Numbered from the stretch's first letter, positions 24,779 to 34,700 are shown. The stretch is DNA of 44,688 nucleotides from Streptomyces adustus (GCF_009377175.1 NZ_VJZD01000055.1:1-44688); one strand, 5' to 3'. Notes: a model not told the origin generated them from the letters alone. Translations and numbers: made by a program.

Positions 24779-25180
24779 ATGGACGATATGAGAAATATAC
24801 GAGTTTTTAAGCGGCTTTCAGTGGTCGCTGCGGTGGTTGCACTGGCCGGGGTCGCAACAATGCAGTCGGCTTCTGCTGCACAGCAGTGGGCCGGGTACGA
24901 CCAAGTCCAGGCTCAAGTGGATACCACGCCAGGCAATGGAGCTGCCAGTTGGGTCTGGGGATACGTGGCCGACCCCGGCTGGGACTCTCTGGTCAGGGGC
25001 AGCGTCGACTACATGTATGCAGATGGCACCACAAACTCTGTCTGGATCAACAAGGGACAGGCACTCTCCATCAACACCAGTCAGCGAGTCGTAGGAATCC
25101 GTGCCTGCGAGGAGTGGCGCACCTGGGATGGCACGGATTCACGATGGTGGTGGGAGTGCGGAGACTGGTCCTGGGCCTGA
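24779..25180 (+). CDS. small secreted Trp-rich protein, function unknown
   Basis: 133 residues. A basic N-terminus (RNIRVFKR), a hydrophobic core and the cleavage motif ASA (about residue 33) make a Sec signal peptide. The mature part of about 100 residues is rich in Trp, including WWWECGDWSWA at the C-terminus, and has two Cys close to the end. ATG24779 is preferred because it follows TAGTAT by 6 bases (leaderless); ATG24788 is the alternative. No catalytic motif or known family was recognised. The 5' region is AT-rich relative to its surroundings. It is a stand-alone gene with hairpins about 270 bases downstream. Confidence 0.75.
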   Translation: MDDMRNIRVFKRLSVVAAVVALAGVATMQSASAAQQWAGYDQVQAQVDTTPGNGAASWVWGYVADPGWDSLVRGSVDYMYADGTTNSVWINKGQALSINTSQRVVGIRACEEWRTWDGTDSRWWWECGDWSWA

Positions 25181-25446
25181 GAACTCTCAGACCCAGGAAT
25201 GGGTAAACACGCCGCACTCGCTCTGAATCGGGTATGCATGCCCTTGTGGATACTGGGCTTCCGCGTCTCGATATTGAGCATAACCAACTAATCATCTCGC
25301 ACTCGGAAAGCGGCAGATGTTTGTTCCCCCCTCCGATATCTGAGATCCTCGGCCAGTAAGGTTCATCCAGAAGCTTGATCGCGAGGGCTGGTGGTCAAAA
25401 TGCCGAGATGTGCGGCTTTTGATGCGTTGGTGAAAACGTGAGTGAA

Positions 25447-25482
25447 ACTTCTCTGCCGCGGGCTCGCCAGCGGCAGAGAAGT
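25447..25482. terminator. hairpin, probable terminator
   Basis: 13-bp perfect stem (25447-25459 with 25470-25482) and a 10-base loop, in non-coding DNA after the secreted-protein gene. Confidence 0.65.
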
Positions 25483-25488
25483 GGCGAA

Positions 25489-25527
25489 CACACCACTGAT
25501 GGGCGTCGTGGGTTTTTCAGTGGTGTG
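25489..25527. terminator. second hairpin with T tract
   Basis: 11-bp stem CACACCACTGA / TCAGTGGTGTG around a 17-base loop that includes GGTTTTT. It sits 6 bases after the preceding hairpin, forming a tandem terminator. Confidence 0.55.
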
Positions 25528-26321
25528 GCGTCACGGGTTTTCATCGCTGGCAGTGAGCGTGGGCTGGGATTATTTCTGGGGTGGTGAAAGGGGAGTGTCG
25601 TCGCTTTGGTGAAGACACGTGTCGTTTTCCCGGTGTTGTAGCGGTGTCGTCTTTCACCCGGGAGACAGCACCGGAGCGCCAGCGAATTTCCGTCCCGACT
25701 CTGCCGCCGGGCTGACGCCGGCGAGGCGCGCCCCGGTCGACCAGGAGCACGAGGTTGCGCCACGGGTTGCGCCTGGCTGTTGCGCTGAGGGTTGCGCCAA
25801 GAATTGCGCCTACTGTTGCGTGGCCCGCAGGACCGTCCCCGTGGCCGCGCAGGTCACCATGCCGTTCTGCCGTGGTCGGCCTGCTGACATCCCCGTTGCG
25901 GCTGCTCTGCCCATATTCCTTGGCTGGAGTGAAGGAGGAAGGGACGGGCGGGATGGGCGGCGCGGCCGGGGATCGGGGCGCGCTCAGCCGGTTGCGCGTC
26001 GGCCGGGGCCGCCGCGCCTTGCCGCTGTCAGCCCGGCGGTGGAGCCGGGACGGAAGTCGCCGGCGTCCCGGTGCTGTCCTTCCGGTGCTGAGCCCCACCA
26101 AGGGGTGAGGTGGGAGGGCCCCGCCGGATGGAGCAGCGCGGCGTCCTGACCCGCGACGGCCCCGGCTGGCGCACCTGCCGCCTGACCCAGTAACCAGGGC
26201 CCGAGACGAGGGCGGGCAGGGAAGCTTTCGGGAATGACGAAGGGCCAAAAGGGCAGCCCTTACGATACGAATTCCAATATGCCTGAACATGAGCTCATTT
26301 CTGGGGATCATGTGAAGTCAG
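25528..26321. other. stretch without a supportable gene, containing GTTGCGC repeats
   Basis: About 800 bases. Frames are open on both strands but show no recognised motif. A minus-strand frame reads ATVGAILGATLSATARRN across the GTTGCGC boxes and could be part of a small gene. A short plus-strand frame near 26129-26194 (MEQRGVLTRDG to CRLTQ) looks like the tail of a lost gene. Neither is strong enough to call. Confidence 0.35.
25754..25820. repeat. six direct GTTGCGC-like boxes about 12 bases apart
   Basis: GTTGCGC at 25754, 25766, 25779 and 25791, then ATTGCGC near 25803 and GTTGCG at 25815. The spacing is nearly one helical turn, as in iterons or multi-site operators. Confidence 0.6.
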
Positions 26322-26360
26322 GGATGGCCCGCCTTACGCCCCCGCCGTGGCGGGCCATCC
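26322..26360 (-). terminator. terminator of the helicase gene
   Basis: 12-bp perfect stem GGATGGCCCGCC / GGCGGGCCATCC with a 15-base loop, 12 bases beyond the helicase stop on the minus strand. Confidence 0.75.
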
Positions 26361-26372
26361 TGTGCGGCCGTT

Positions 26373-28868
26373 CTAGGACCAGCGCATCCCCATCTGGTCG
26401 AGCTCGGCACGGCGTTGTGGACTGAGTTTGGCGGCCCGGCGGCGGGTGTTGTCCAGGAACGCTCCGAGCTTGTGTTCGATGCCGTCCACGATCTCCACCG
26501 CCTTGCGGGGCACGGTCAGATGGCCTTCCCGCGCGTGGAACTGGCGGGCGGCCGCGAGGTTGGCAGCCCACCGCGCGTCCTGCGACCGGGGCGCACCCGC
26601 CACCAGCTCACCCTCCGCCGGAGGCTCGATCCCGACACTCTCCAAAAGCCACTGCTGCGCAGGCATCAGCTTGTCCCACCCAGCCCGCTGCCCGGCCACC
26701 CACGGCCCCAGATCCTCGCCCTGGACGATGAGTTCACCGGCCCCGGCTGGGAGCGCGCCGCCCGCCTTCACGTGCGCGAGGGTGAGCCGGTAGGCCCGCT
26801 GCCATCCGATCTCCCATGACGTCGGGCACCAGCCCGGGTCCAGGTCGGCCAGCGCCTCCGCCCGCGATTCCGGCAGCTCTCCGGCATAGGAGACGCCCGT
26901 TTCCCCGGCCGCGCGTCGTTCGGCGTTCTCCGCCGCCCTCCTGGCCCCTGCACGAGCGTTCTTGAGCCACACCCCGATGGGGAAGTCGTCGAAGACGGCC
27001 GTGGTGGGCGGGAGCAGGTGCGCGTGTGCTTCGGCGTAGGCGCGGGCGACGGCGAGGCCGGCCTCCCACGCGGACGCCTGCACCGACCACACCATCCCCA
27101 GCGCCTCCAGCTGCTCCACGCGGGCGGCCTCCAAGGTCCCGGCCGCGTAGTACCGCCGTTGATCCGCGATCCACACCCCCAGCGGATGCATTCCGGCCGC
27201 GCCCCACGCCTCCGGGGAGACGAACGTGTACGGCACCCGCAGCTCGCTGCTGCCAGTCTCGCGCAGCCACCGGGTGGCCACCTCGATCCCGCGCCGCCAG
27301 TACGCGGCTTCGGGGTCGATGACCCGCAGCCGCACGAACCGGGCGAGGGCGGCGGGGTCGCGTTCCTCGCTGAACCTGAGCACCCCGGCCGCCGCCTCAC
27401 CCACCCGCGCTGCGTCCTCCTGGTCGTCGTCCCCGTCGTGCTGGCGGTCGTCCTGGTCGGGGTTGTCGTCCGTGTCCGGCTGAGGGTGGGCGTTGCGGAC
27501 GCGGGGGTCGGCGAGTGCTTCGATCGTGTCTGTGTCGTGGGCCCGGAGCGCTCCGAGGACCTTGGCGAGGGTGCCGTAGGCGTTGGAGGTGAGCAGGTCG
27601 TTGGCGTCCTCGTCTTCCCCGAGGAATACAGGGACGATCAGCGTGGCAAGTTTCCCGACTCCGGGCCGCATCCGTAGGGCGCGCCCGACCATCTGCACGA
27701 TGTCGACCATCGAGCCGCGGGCGTCGGCGAACAGGACCGCGTCGCATTCGGCGGTGTCGACGCCCTCACCCAGCACCCTCACCGACGACAGCACCCGCAG
27801 CTCCGCCCGTACGTCCTGGCCGTCGGCGTCCGGCCCTGTGAGGTAGTCGGAGGCGAACTCGTCCAGGACCTGGCGGCGGTGGGCGGGGGTGTGCTCGCCG
27901 TACAGCCATGCCGCCCACACCTGCTCCGTCGGCGGGAACGTCTCAGGGTCGTCCTCGGCGAGCCGGGCCGCGGTCACCGGCACGGCGGCCGCCATGGCTT
28001 CGGCTTCGCCGACGCGGCTGTGGAAGGACAGCACTCGGCGGAACCGTTCCTGGGCGGCCGCGCGCATGAGCCCTGTTTGGACGGCCGCGAGGCGGGCTCC
28101 GCGTACGGCGTCGGACCCGGTCACCTCGGTCGTCATCGCGGCGTACAGATGCGGGTCGCGGATGTCCAGGCACAGCACCTGATACGGCGCCACCAGACCC
28201 AGACGGATCGCCTCGGACAGCTTCAGCTTGTAGGCGACCGGCCCGAAGACGGGGGAGTCCTCGTCCATGGACGCCACCAGCCGCGGGCGCTCCCCGTCGG
28301 CCTCCCACACCCGCGCCGTGGCGGTCATGTACAGCCGCCGCACGGCCGGGATCTGCATCTGGTCGTGCACGGCCGCCCACGGCTTCAGCCCGTCCCCGCT
28401 CACGCGGTGCGCCTCGTCCACGACCATCAGGTCCCACACCGGCAGACCCGCGGCATGCGCCCGCTGGAGCGTGCCCATGCCGACCGACGCGTACGTCGCG
28501 AATACGGTCACCGTCTCGGGCCCGGCGGTCCACGCGATCAGTTCGTCGGGGTCCGTAGAGCAGGGCAGCCCTTGGCTGTCCGCACCCCGCAGGGAGCACA
28601 CACCGATCATGGCGCCGCGTCGGCCGCCCGCACGCCACGCTGCGGCCATCTGCAACAGCAGGTCCAGGGTGGGCACCAGGACCAGCACCCGGCGCGCGGA
28701 GAGACGGCTCGCCGACTCCACCCCGATCAGCGTCTTGCCCGACCCGGTGGCGGCGATGACCTGGGTGCGCAGCCCCTCGGGCGGGATGCCCTGGCCGGGC
28801 TGTTCAGAGAGGTGGCGCAGGACGGCGTCGACTGCTTCGACTTGATGCGGGCGGAGAATGACGGTCAC
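26373..28868 (-). CDS. SF2 DEAH-type helicase with C-terminal helicase-associated repeats
   Basis: 831 residues. Motif I AATGSGKT at 39-46, DEAH at 151-154 (VVDEAHR), motif III-like MTATA at 181-185 and motif VI QMVGRALRM at 392-400 give a complete helicase core similar to restriction-type and YprA-like helicases. An acidic linker (about 475-500) leads to tandem helicase-associated (HA) modules, visible as WEAGLAVARAYAEAHAHLLP and DFPIGVWLKNARAGARRA, repeated near the C-terminus (QFHAREGHLTVPR). GTG28868 is the start, with AGGAGGA about 9 bases upstream. Such proteins are common on Streptomyces linear plasmids and chromosome ends; known telomeric helicase-like genes include ttrA, but identity with it cannot be claimed. 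The GntR gene lies 114 bases upstream on the same strand. Confidence 0.85.
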   Translation of the reverse strand: MTVILRPHQVEAVDAVLRHLSEQPGQGIPPEGLRTQVIAATGSGKTLIGVESASRLSARRVLVLVPTLDLLLQMAAAWRAGGRRGAMIGVCSLRGADSQGLPCSTDPDELIAWTAGPETVTVFATYASVGMGTLQRAHAAGLPVWDLMVVDEAHRVSGDGLKPWAAVHDQMQIPAVRRLYMTATARVWEADGERPRLVASMDEDSPVFGPVAYKLKLSEAIRLGLVAPYQVLCLDIRDPHLYAAMTTEVTGSDAVRGARLAAVQTGLMRAAAQERFRRVLSFHSRVGEAEAMAAAVPVTAARLAEDDPETFPPTEQVWAAWLYGEHTPAHRRQVLDEFASDYLTGPDADGQDVRAELRVLSSVRVLGEGVDTAECDAVLFADARGSMVDIVQMVGRALRMRPGVGKLATLIVPVFLGEDEDANDLLTSNAYGTLAKVLGALRAHDTDTIEALADPRVRNAHPQPDTDDNPDQDDRQHDGDDDQEDAARVGEAAAGVLRFSEERDPAALARFVRLRVIDPEAAYWRRGIEVATRWLRETGSSELRVPYTFVSPEAWGAAGMHPLGVWIADQRRYYAAGTLEAARVEQLEALGMVWSVQASAWEAGLAVARAYAEAHAHLLPPTTAVFDDFPIGVWLKNARAGARRAAENAERRAAGETGVSYAGELPESRAEALADLDPGWCPTSWEIGWQRAYRLTLAHVKAGGALPAGAGELIVQGEDLGPWVAGQRAGWDKLMPAQQWLLESVGIEPPAEGELVAGAPRSQDARWAANLAAARQFHAREGHLTVPRKAVEIVDGIEHKLGAFLDNTRRRAAKLSPQRRAELDQMGMRWS

Positions 28869-28982
28869 GATGGGGATCCTCCTGGTCGTGAGCTCTGGTG
28901 ACTGGGTGGGCGGGCGGCCGTGCGCCTGGCAGTGGACGGCCGCCCCGCCAATCAGGCCCGGCAGATGCGTGGAGGATCAGGG

Positions 28983-29663
28983 CTAAATCGGCGGGCCGTC
29001 CGGGTCGCGCACCTCGCCGTGCTCGGGCCAGATCCGCAGGACGACGTCCTCATCGGCCGGCTGCGGACCGCCCGACAGTGCGATGCCGGGCTGGCCCTCG
29101 GGGCGACGGCCACCGTCCCGCAGGATCGCGCGGGCCGACTCGAGCAGGTGCCGGTCGGCATCGCTCACACCGTGCGCCACCAGAGCGCGGGCGGCCGACA
29201 CGAACGCCTCGCTCATCCACCGCAGGACGTGCCGGTCGAGCCCGGCCAGGACGCCGACGTCCAGAGGACGCGGCGGCAGGGTCTCCCCGTCCTCCCGAGT
29301 TGTCCCCCAGCGCGGGCTCCCGCCGACGGCAAGGGCCGGCGGCTCGGGCTCGCCGGGGCCGAATTCCAGACCTGCGAGCGTCCGGCAGACGGAAGCCGCC
29401 GCCATCACATCGAGCACCGGATTCGACTCGAACGGGCCCGGCCGCGCCGTGGCGTACGTGCCGCTGCCCCGCGCGGTCCGGATCAGGCCGGACGCAGCGA
29501 GCTTGGCCAGCGCGGCGGCCGCGGTACCCGACGACACCCCGTAGGACCGTGCCAGCTTCGCCTGCGACGGCAGCCGTTCCCCGTCACGGATGGACCCCTG
29601 ATGGATGGCGACGGCGAGGTCCCCGGCGATCAGTTCGGGGGAGTTCTCGGTGGATACGGTCAT
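28983..29663 (-). CDS. GntR-family transcription regulator
   Basis: 226 residues from ATG29663. The N-terminal winged helix is typical of GntR: LIAGDLAVAIHQGSIRDGER, then LPSQAKLARSYGVSSGTAAA and ALAKLAASGLIRTARGSGTY. The C-terminal 130 residues do not match FadR, HutC or other common effector domains; they include LDRHVLRWMSEAFVSAARAL. A TACAGT box 6 bases before the ATG indicates a leaderless message. The palindrome CTGTCAAT-AAA-ATTGACAG at 29684-29702 overlaps where the -35 would lie, so it probably represses itself and perhaps the divergent gene at 29753. The helicase follows on the same strand and may be co-transcribed. Confidence 0.82.
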   Translation of the reverse strand: MTVSTENSPELIAGDLAVAIHQGSIRDGERLPSQAKLARSYGVSSGTAAAALAKLAASGLIRTARGSGTYATARPGPFESNPVLDVMAAASVCRTLAGLEFGPGEPEPPALAVGGSPRWGTTREDGETLPPRPLDVGVLAGLDRHVLRWMSEAFVSAARALVAHGVSDADRHLLESARAILRDGGRRPEGQPGIALSGGPQPADEDVVLRIWPEHGEVRDPDGPPI

Positions 29664-29683
29664 GCGCCCACTGTAGTCACAAC

Positions 29684-29702
29684 CTGTCAATAAAATTGAC
29701 AG
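29684..29702. promoter_or_regulatory. palindromic operator between divergent genes
   Basis: Perfect 8-bp arms CTGTCAAT and ATTGACAG around AAA, about 20 bases upstream of the GntR start and 50 bases upstream of the divergent gene. It is the natural binding site for the GntR protein. Confidence 0.65.
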
Positions 29703-29752
29703 ATTGTGGAAAGTTCCCCGGCGTAAGTCGGGGTGTTGGTATCGGGTCTGTC

Positions 29753-30220
29753 ATGAGCCGCAATGCCGCGGTGACGAGTGCCGGGTGGGGATACGGTCGT
29801 GGTGTCGTCTTCGGCGGGTTTGGGGGTGCTGTGGTTCCGGGGGCGGAGGACGCGGTGGGGTACGTGTTCGCGTGGCTGGTCCGTGAAGCCTGCGACCCGG
29901 CGGGGCCTGGGGATGGGGTGGCGGCCCGGCTGCACGAGCTGGTCAGTTCCCGGTTAGGACCGGATTCCGCACTGGAGCGTGCGCGAGAGGAGGCCCGGGA
30001 GGGCCGGGCGGAGCCGTCGCAGCACACGCGGCGGCGGCTGGCGCAATCCCTGGAGGAGGCCGCCGGACAGGACGAGGAGTTCGCCGCAGAGCTGGATCGG
30101 CTCGTGAAGCAGATGCAGCACCCGCACGGCCCCGCTGGCGAATGTCGTCAATCGCCGCTGCCGTCCCCACCCTGGAGCGGCAACGCTGAAATAGCTCACT
30201 GGCACAACTACGGGGAGTGA
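29753..30220 (+). CDS. hypothetical protein with Gly-rich head and helical tail
   Basis: 155 residues from ATG29753, which has only a weak ribosome site. An N-terminal Gly/Ala/Val-rich segment (GVVFGGFGGAVVPGAEDAVG) is followed by a charged helical region (LERAREEAREGRAEPSQHTR, RLAQSLEEAAGQDEEFAAEL, DRLVKQMQ). This arrangement resembles short N-terminal adaptor modules of some actinobacterial conflict proteins, but I do not recognise the family. It is transcribed away from the GntR-helicase unit across a shared 90-base control region. Codon bias supports it being a gene. Confidence 0.6.
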   Translation: MSRNAAVTSAGWGYGRGVVFGGFGGAVVPGAEDAVGYVFAWLVREACDPAGPGDGVAARLHELVSSRLGPDSALERAREEAREGRAEPSQHTRRRLAQSLEEAAGQDEEFAAELDRLVKQMQHPHGPAGECRQSPLPSPPWSGNAEIAHWHNYGE

Positions 30221-30574
30221 TCGGAGCGCACCAGGGGCGCACGAAGGGCGTACCGGCCCTCGACACTCGGATTCACCCGCACTACGGCATGCTCTCCATC
30301 GTCAGGGGCGAATACGACCTCGTAGCCCACGGTGCTTCCCGACAACGCACAATCTGTGCCTTATCAGGCACGCCGCCCCAGTGAAGGGCTTTGAGCAGCA
30401 GTCCGCTTGACGCGTGCGCACATCATTGAATTGGCAAGGCCAAACCCGAGAGGCATGTCCAGGAAGGCGGCTCAGCGACGATACCCGGCCACCAGGGGGA
30501 GTTCATGCCGCTGCTGGGACGGATACTCCGCCTTGCCTCGTCGGTTCCAGCACAGCCTGAGGGCGGACCTTGAG
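30221..30574. other. gap before the cas remnants
   Basis: About 350 bases without a supportable gene. The cas3 gene that normally precedes cas8e is absent. Confidence 0.5.
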
Positions 30575-31110
30575 ATGTCACATGCGCGTGGGACGGAGGA
30601 GCCCGGCGGGGGCCTGTTGTTTGATCTGACAGGGCAGCGGTGGCTTCCGGTCCGGCTGTCGACAGGAGAAGAACTACTGTCCCTGTGCGCTCCAGTCGCG
30701 CGCGCGCATCATGCCAGGCGTCTCTCGGGCGATTTGCCGACACAGGACTTCGCACTGATACGGCTGCTCCTGGCCATCCACCAGTACGCCTTCGACGGGC
30801 CGCCGGGGACGCAAGCGTGGAATGAACTGCGGTACGAACGCGCCTCGTTCGCTGACGTCGAGGAGCACTTGACTGAGTACCGCGGACGGTTCGGCTCGCT
30901 GGACCCGCAGACGCCCTTATTCCAAAATGCCGGGCTACGCGCTACGCCGGGCGAGGTGTCCTCGCTCAACCGGATCACCGCAGACGTGCCTAACGTGACG
31001 CCTTCTGCACTCCGCGTCCACCTGGGGTGGCGCGGCTCTCATACGCCGAAACCGCCTGGTGGGTTGTCCACGCCCAGGCCTACGACACTTCGGGGATCAA
31101 GGCCCGGCCC
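30575..31110 (+). pseudogene. cas8e: cas8e (casA/cse1) N-terminal fragment
   Basis: From ATG30575 the frame reads LLFDLTGQRWLPVRLSTGEE, then LIRLLLAIHQYAFDGP, YRGRFGSLDPQTPLFQNAGL and LNRITADVPN. This is the conserved head of Cas8e, the large subunit of type I-E Cascade that recognises the PAM. Near 31010 the frame breaks, and another frame continues RLSYAETAWWVVHAQAYDTS GIK, the next Cas8e block, before homology is lost at about 31110. Around 165 of roughly 520 residues remain. cse2 (cas11) is missing altogether. It cannot produce a working subunit. Confidence 0.82.
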
Positions 31111-31219
31111 CCGACACCGATACCCCAGACCTCGTCCCCGTACAGGCCGCTTCCGCCTCGGACGCGGTGGGCGCGCAGTTGTGGCCGACAACCTCCCCGA
31201 GGGAACCGGTGACGCTTCC

Positions 31220-31425
31220 AGCGGGCACATGGAACCCGCCTCTGCCCGCCTGGCCGGCTACGCCGCCGAAATCGAGCGCGCCTACGGCGACGACAACTGT
31301 CAGACCTGGGTCCTACGCATCGGACTGCCACCGTCAGTCTCGCCAACCTGGGCTCCGAAGCGCCCGGCTTGGCGCGACTGGTCGAGTCCGTCGGGGCCGC
31401 AGTCGCAAACTCCTGGAGCAGCGTG
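31220..31425 (+). pseudogene. cas7e: cas7e (casC/cse4) C-terminal fragment
   Basis: SARLAGYAAEIERAYGDDNC followed by TWVLRI matches the penultimate part of Cas7e, the backbone subunit. After a frame change near 31320 it continues TATVSLANLGSEAPGLARLV and ESVGAAVANSW, the natural C-terminus. Roughly the last 65 residues of about 370 survive, joined to Cas8e remains by a deletion that removed cse2 and most of cas7e. Confidence 0.7.
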
Positions 31426-31435
31426 GACGAGTGTC

Positions 31436-31737
31436 GTGACATTCCTGTTGGCCGGCCCCTTGCAGTCGTGGGGGCCACGCCCGATTCGCCCGCCGCGGCA
31501 CCGGCGATGCCATGTCGCTCTCCGAACGCTCTACCTCGCCGACGCCGCACCAGTCGCCGCGGTCGAAGGGCCCGCCACACTGATCGACCCTCTCGACAGG
31601 GCCCCGCACACACCAACATGCGCCCCAACGTCGACTCGGCGCTGACCGACGAACGCCGGCATGCCGCCGACTGGCACCAAGAACGCCACCGGAACCAGGG
31701 GGGACGTCCCATTGCGAGACCGGGTTGTCCCCAGTAG
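31436..31737 (+). pseudogene. cas5e: cas5e (casD) fragments
   Basis: GTG31436 opens MTFLLAGPLQSWG, the invariant start of Cas5e, the subunit that caps the crRNA 5' handle. Then a block is missing and the frame resumes at LYLADAAPVAAVEGPATLID near 31528, a middle Cas5e strand, ending at a stop at 31645. No cas6e, cas1 or cas2 follows; the giant gene begins at 31750. The gene order cas8e-cas7e-cas5e is that of a type I-E operon, so this is a collapsed Cascade locus. Confidence 0.75.
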
Positions 31738-31749
31738 GGAGGAATCCTA

Positions 31750-34700
31750 GTGAACAATCGAGAAATCGCGCAGATCTGCTTTCGATTCCCGTCGGGCCTG
31801 AGTGGCGTTCTCTCCGGCGGGCAGAAGCTTCACGTTGGCGACCTTGTCGACTTCGTGAAACACGCTCACGACGCGCTTGAAATAATAAAGGACTCCGTGA
31901 TCAAACCGCCTCGGGAGGTCACGCCGGAACAAGCTCTACAGACGCTGATGCGAATTCCATCACATCGCATAACCGAGGCCGCGGGGACGCTAGGGGGAGT
32001 GGAAAGGCTGATACTTGCCAAAGCATCTCACTCAATTCCGGACAGCGGCGGAACCGAGCGGTCGGTCGGCAACTGGAGACGGAGCAACTCCGATTTGTCA
32101 GCAGGCTCGCTCGAAAAAGCCCTGGGATCCGAGCCGGGGGATCGTCTGAATCAGAAGGCGTCCCCGCAGGCCGTGCTGGAGGAGGAAGCAGCCGCGGCGA
32201 TCGAACAGGCTGTGAAGGATGTCGGCGTCGATGTGGAGGCTTTCACTGCCGACCCGAAAATGATCAACTGCGTGTCGCTGTTGCTAGCCCTTGTGAGAAT
32301 TTGGTTCCCCGCGCCGGCGCTGGATGAGCGCGGCCAGCATCATGCGGCCGGTCATGCGATTCGGTCAGCAGTCGCTCTGGACGACCAGGTGGTGGGAGTC
32401 GCCAGCGCGGAGCGACGTCTTGTTCGTGGTCCGGGTTGGGGCAAGGTGACGTCCTGGGCCTCACTCGCCACGGCTTTGGAGAAGGCCGGTGTCGGAGCTA
32501 CCGCACTGATCCTCGTCGCAAAGCGGTCGGAAGTCGGACACGCTTTCGCGGTGCGATATTCCGACCACGGCTTCTATCGAATAGATCTGCAGGCGCGGAA
32601 GGATCAAAGGGTCACTCCCGAGACATTCAATTTGGCGGATGTTTACGCTCGGGCTGTTGTCCTGGACCGGAACGGCCAGGCTATGCAAGAAACGTGGCAA
32701 GACTGGCTGCACACCCCGCATACGGACCGTGAGGCCTTGGTCGAACCTCCGCTTCGCCCAGGAGAATTCGGGGCTATTGGAATTGAAGTGGAAGATCTGC
32801 ATCCCCTGAGTGGTAATGAATCCGATTGGCTGGACGGCTACAGCCTGGTTCTGGCGCGGCACGACAGCAGTCGGCTTGAACTGGTCGTTGACCATGCGCC
32901 GTTCTATCAGCTCAAAAACAACCGGATATACAATACGCGGGAGGAGGCGGAAGCGGCGATCGCTGCAGTAAAAGGAAAAGAAATCCCGGTGCAGAGGAAA
33001 TTGCCCATCCCTGAGTTCAGGACCGCACCACTCAGGGTCCTGAAGGAGGAATCCGGACGTATTTCCCGGGAAGAGGGCATACGTGCATACCTGAAAGCCC
33101 GCAAAGCCCTGCGGCGGACGGACAAGGAAGACCGCGCGATCCCCCTGCGTGAACTCCTTCCCGCAGAAGAGTGGACCGTCTTTACGGACGATACGTTGCT
33201 GGTCTATCCGTCTCCGGCGGGAAGCCATCACGGCGCCTACACCCAGTTTACCGTCGGTGTACCCCTTGGCGGAGTGATCCATCTGCTGAGGGAGATGCGA
33301 GCTCAACTCGGCCAGCCTATACTCGAAATAGCGGTAGCCAGGAGCCAGCATTTCGCCGAAGAGGTCACGGCGCACTTCGCATCCCAACAGCTGAGGCGAA
33401 CCGTGAATCTCACACAGCTTCCCTACCTGTCCGGAGTCCCCGGCGTCGACGAGCTGTACGGTTATACGTGGCTGATGTTCAGCCACGTCTCCGCCAATCC
33501 GCTTTGGAAGCGTTTCTTTTCGCCGCGAGCCGCGGCGATGGGCAGCGGCCCGGCGCCCACACTCCTAAAGAACATGCTCCCGGCAGCATTGCGAAATCCC
33601 TTCCACGTAGTGCGCAGTTCAACGAGCCCAGAGGTCCGCGGTTTCCTGCGCAAAAATGAACCGTTCATCGTAACGACGTTTGAGCGGATTCTGCACCAAA
33701 TGATAGCCGAGTACCGGAGACAATACCCGGGACCGGATGACGCGCAGAATCTGTTGAATGAATCCCTGGCGAATTCTCGCAGCCTGACGAACAAAGACTA
33801 TCTGATCTCCACGATCCGTGGGGAGACGCCGCAAGGAAAGAAAGTCGGTACGGCTGAAGCTGTCGGTATGACTGAATACGAAAAACTGGATGACAACCGT
33901 GGACGCACGCTGCCGCTGGTCCTGCTCGAACTCAGACACATTGCGAATTCCCTAAAAATGGATGACGACACGATAAAAGGCAAGGTGGAGGAGCTCGCCC
34001 GCGCCACGGAGTACGCGTACCGTATGGGCACGCGCTTCCAAAGTGATTCACCCAGTATCCAGCCCGCCGTGGTACACGCCATCCTCGACCATCCTCTGGT
34101 ACAGGTCTTGGCCGAACTGGTCCCGCTGCTGGGGTATGGGAGAACACCCAATAGCGGGATGCAGCCACTCAGCCATGTCGAGAGTCAGAGTCTCGCGAAC
34201 GCTGTCACATTCCACGTTCTAGGCCGATCCGCTCTTCCTGATTGGATACCGCAGCGACTCGAGTCCGTCCGCACCACGTTGAGTCGAGCGCTTGTGGACC
34301 GACGTTTGTTGCCGCAGGACCAGGTTACCCTGGATTACTTGGAAAAGGCTAGCCGTCTCCTCCGAAAGCCCAGCCCAATTTCCGGATCAGCGGCTCCTGC
34401 TCCTACCACCGCTCATCCCAGTCTTTCCACCGGCATCGACTTGCCGCGCCCTCACCGCTCCACCGCGCGCCGCGAGACAGCGCACAATTCCGATCCGAGA
34501 TACACCTACATTGGCAGTGTCAATACGGACGATTCCTCAATCTCTGGACTTCTGGCCATTCTGCGGGATGCCCAGGGCCGAAACGCATCCGCTGAGCATC
34601 TCGGCACACTGTGGGCAAGCCTCGAAAGCTACCTGCACGTGATGTCCGAGAGTCAGCACCAAGAGTACAAACGCCTCAAGGAGCAGAAGGCGGAGAAACC

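Noticed and set aside
25541..26311. A 256-codon minus-strand gene
   Set aside because: Arg/Pro-rich, no ribosome site, and crosses the GTTGCGC boxes and hairpin DNA. No motif supports it, although a short piece around the boxes could be coding.
31369..31737. A separate 122-residue gene after the cas fragments
   Set aside because: Its first residues are the Cas7e C-terminus and the rest is an out-of-frame reading of the Cas5e remnant.
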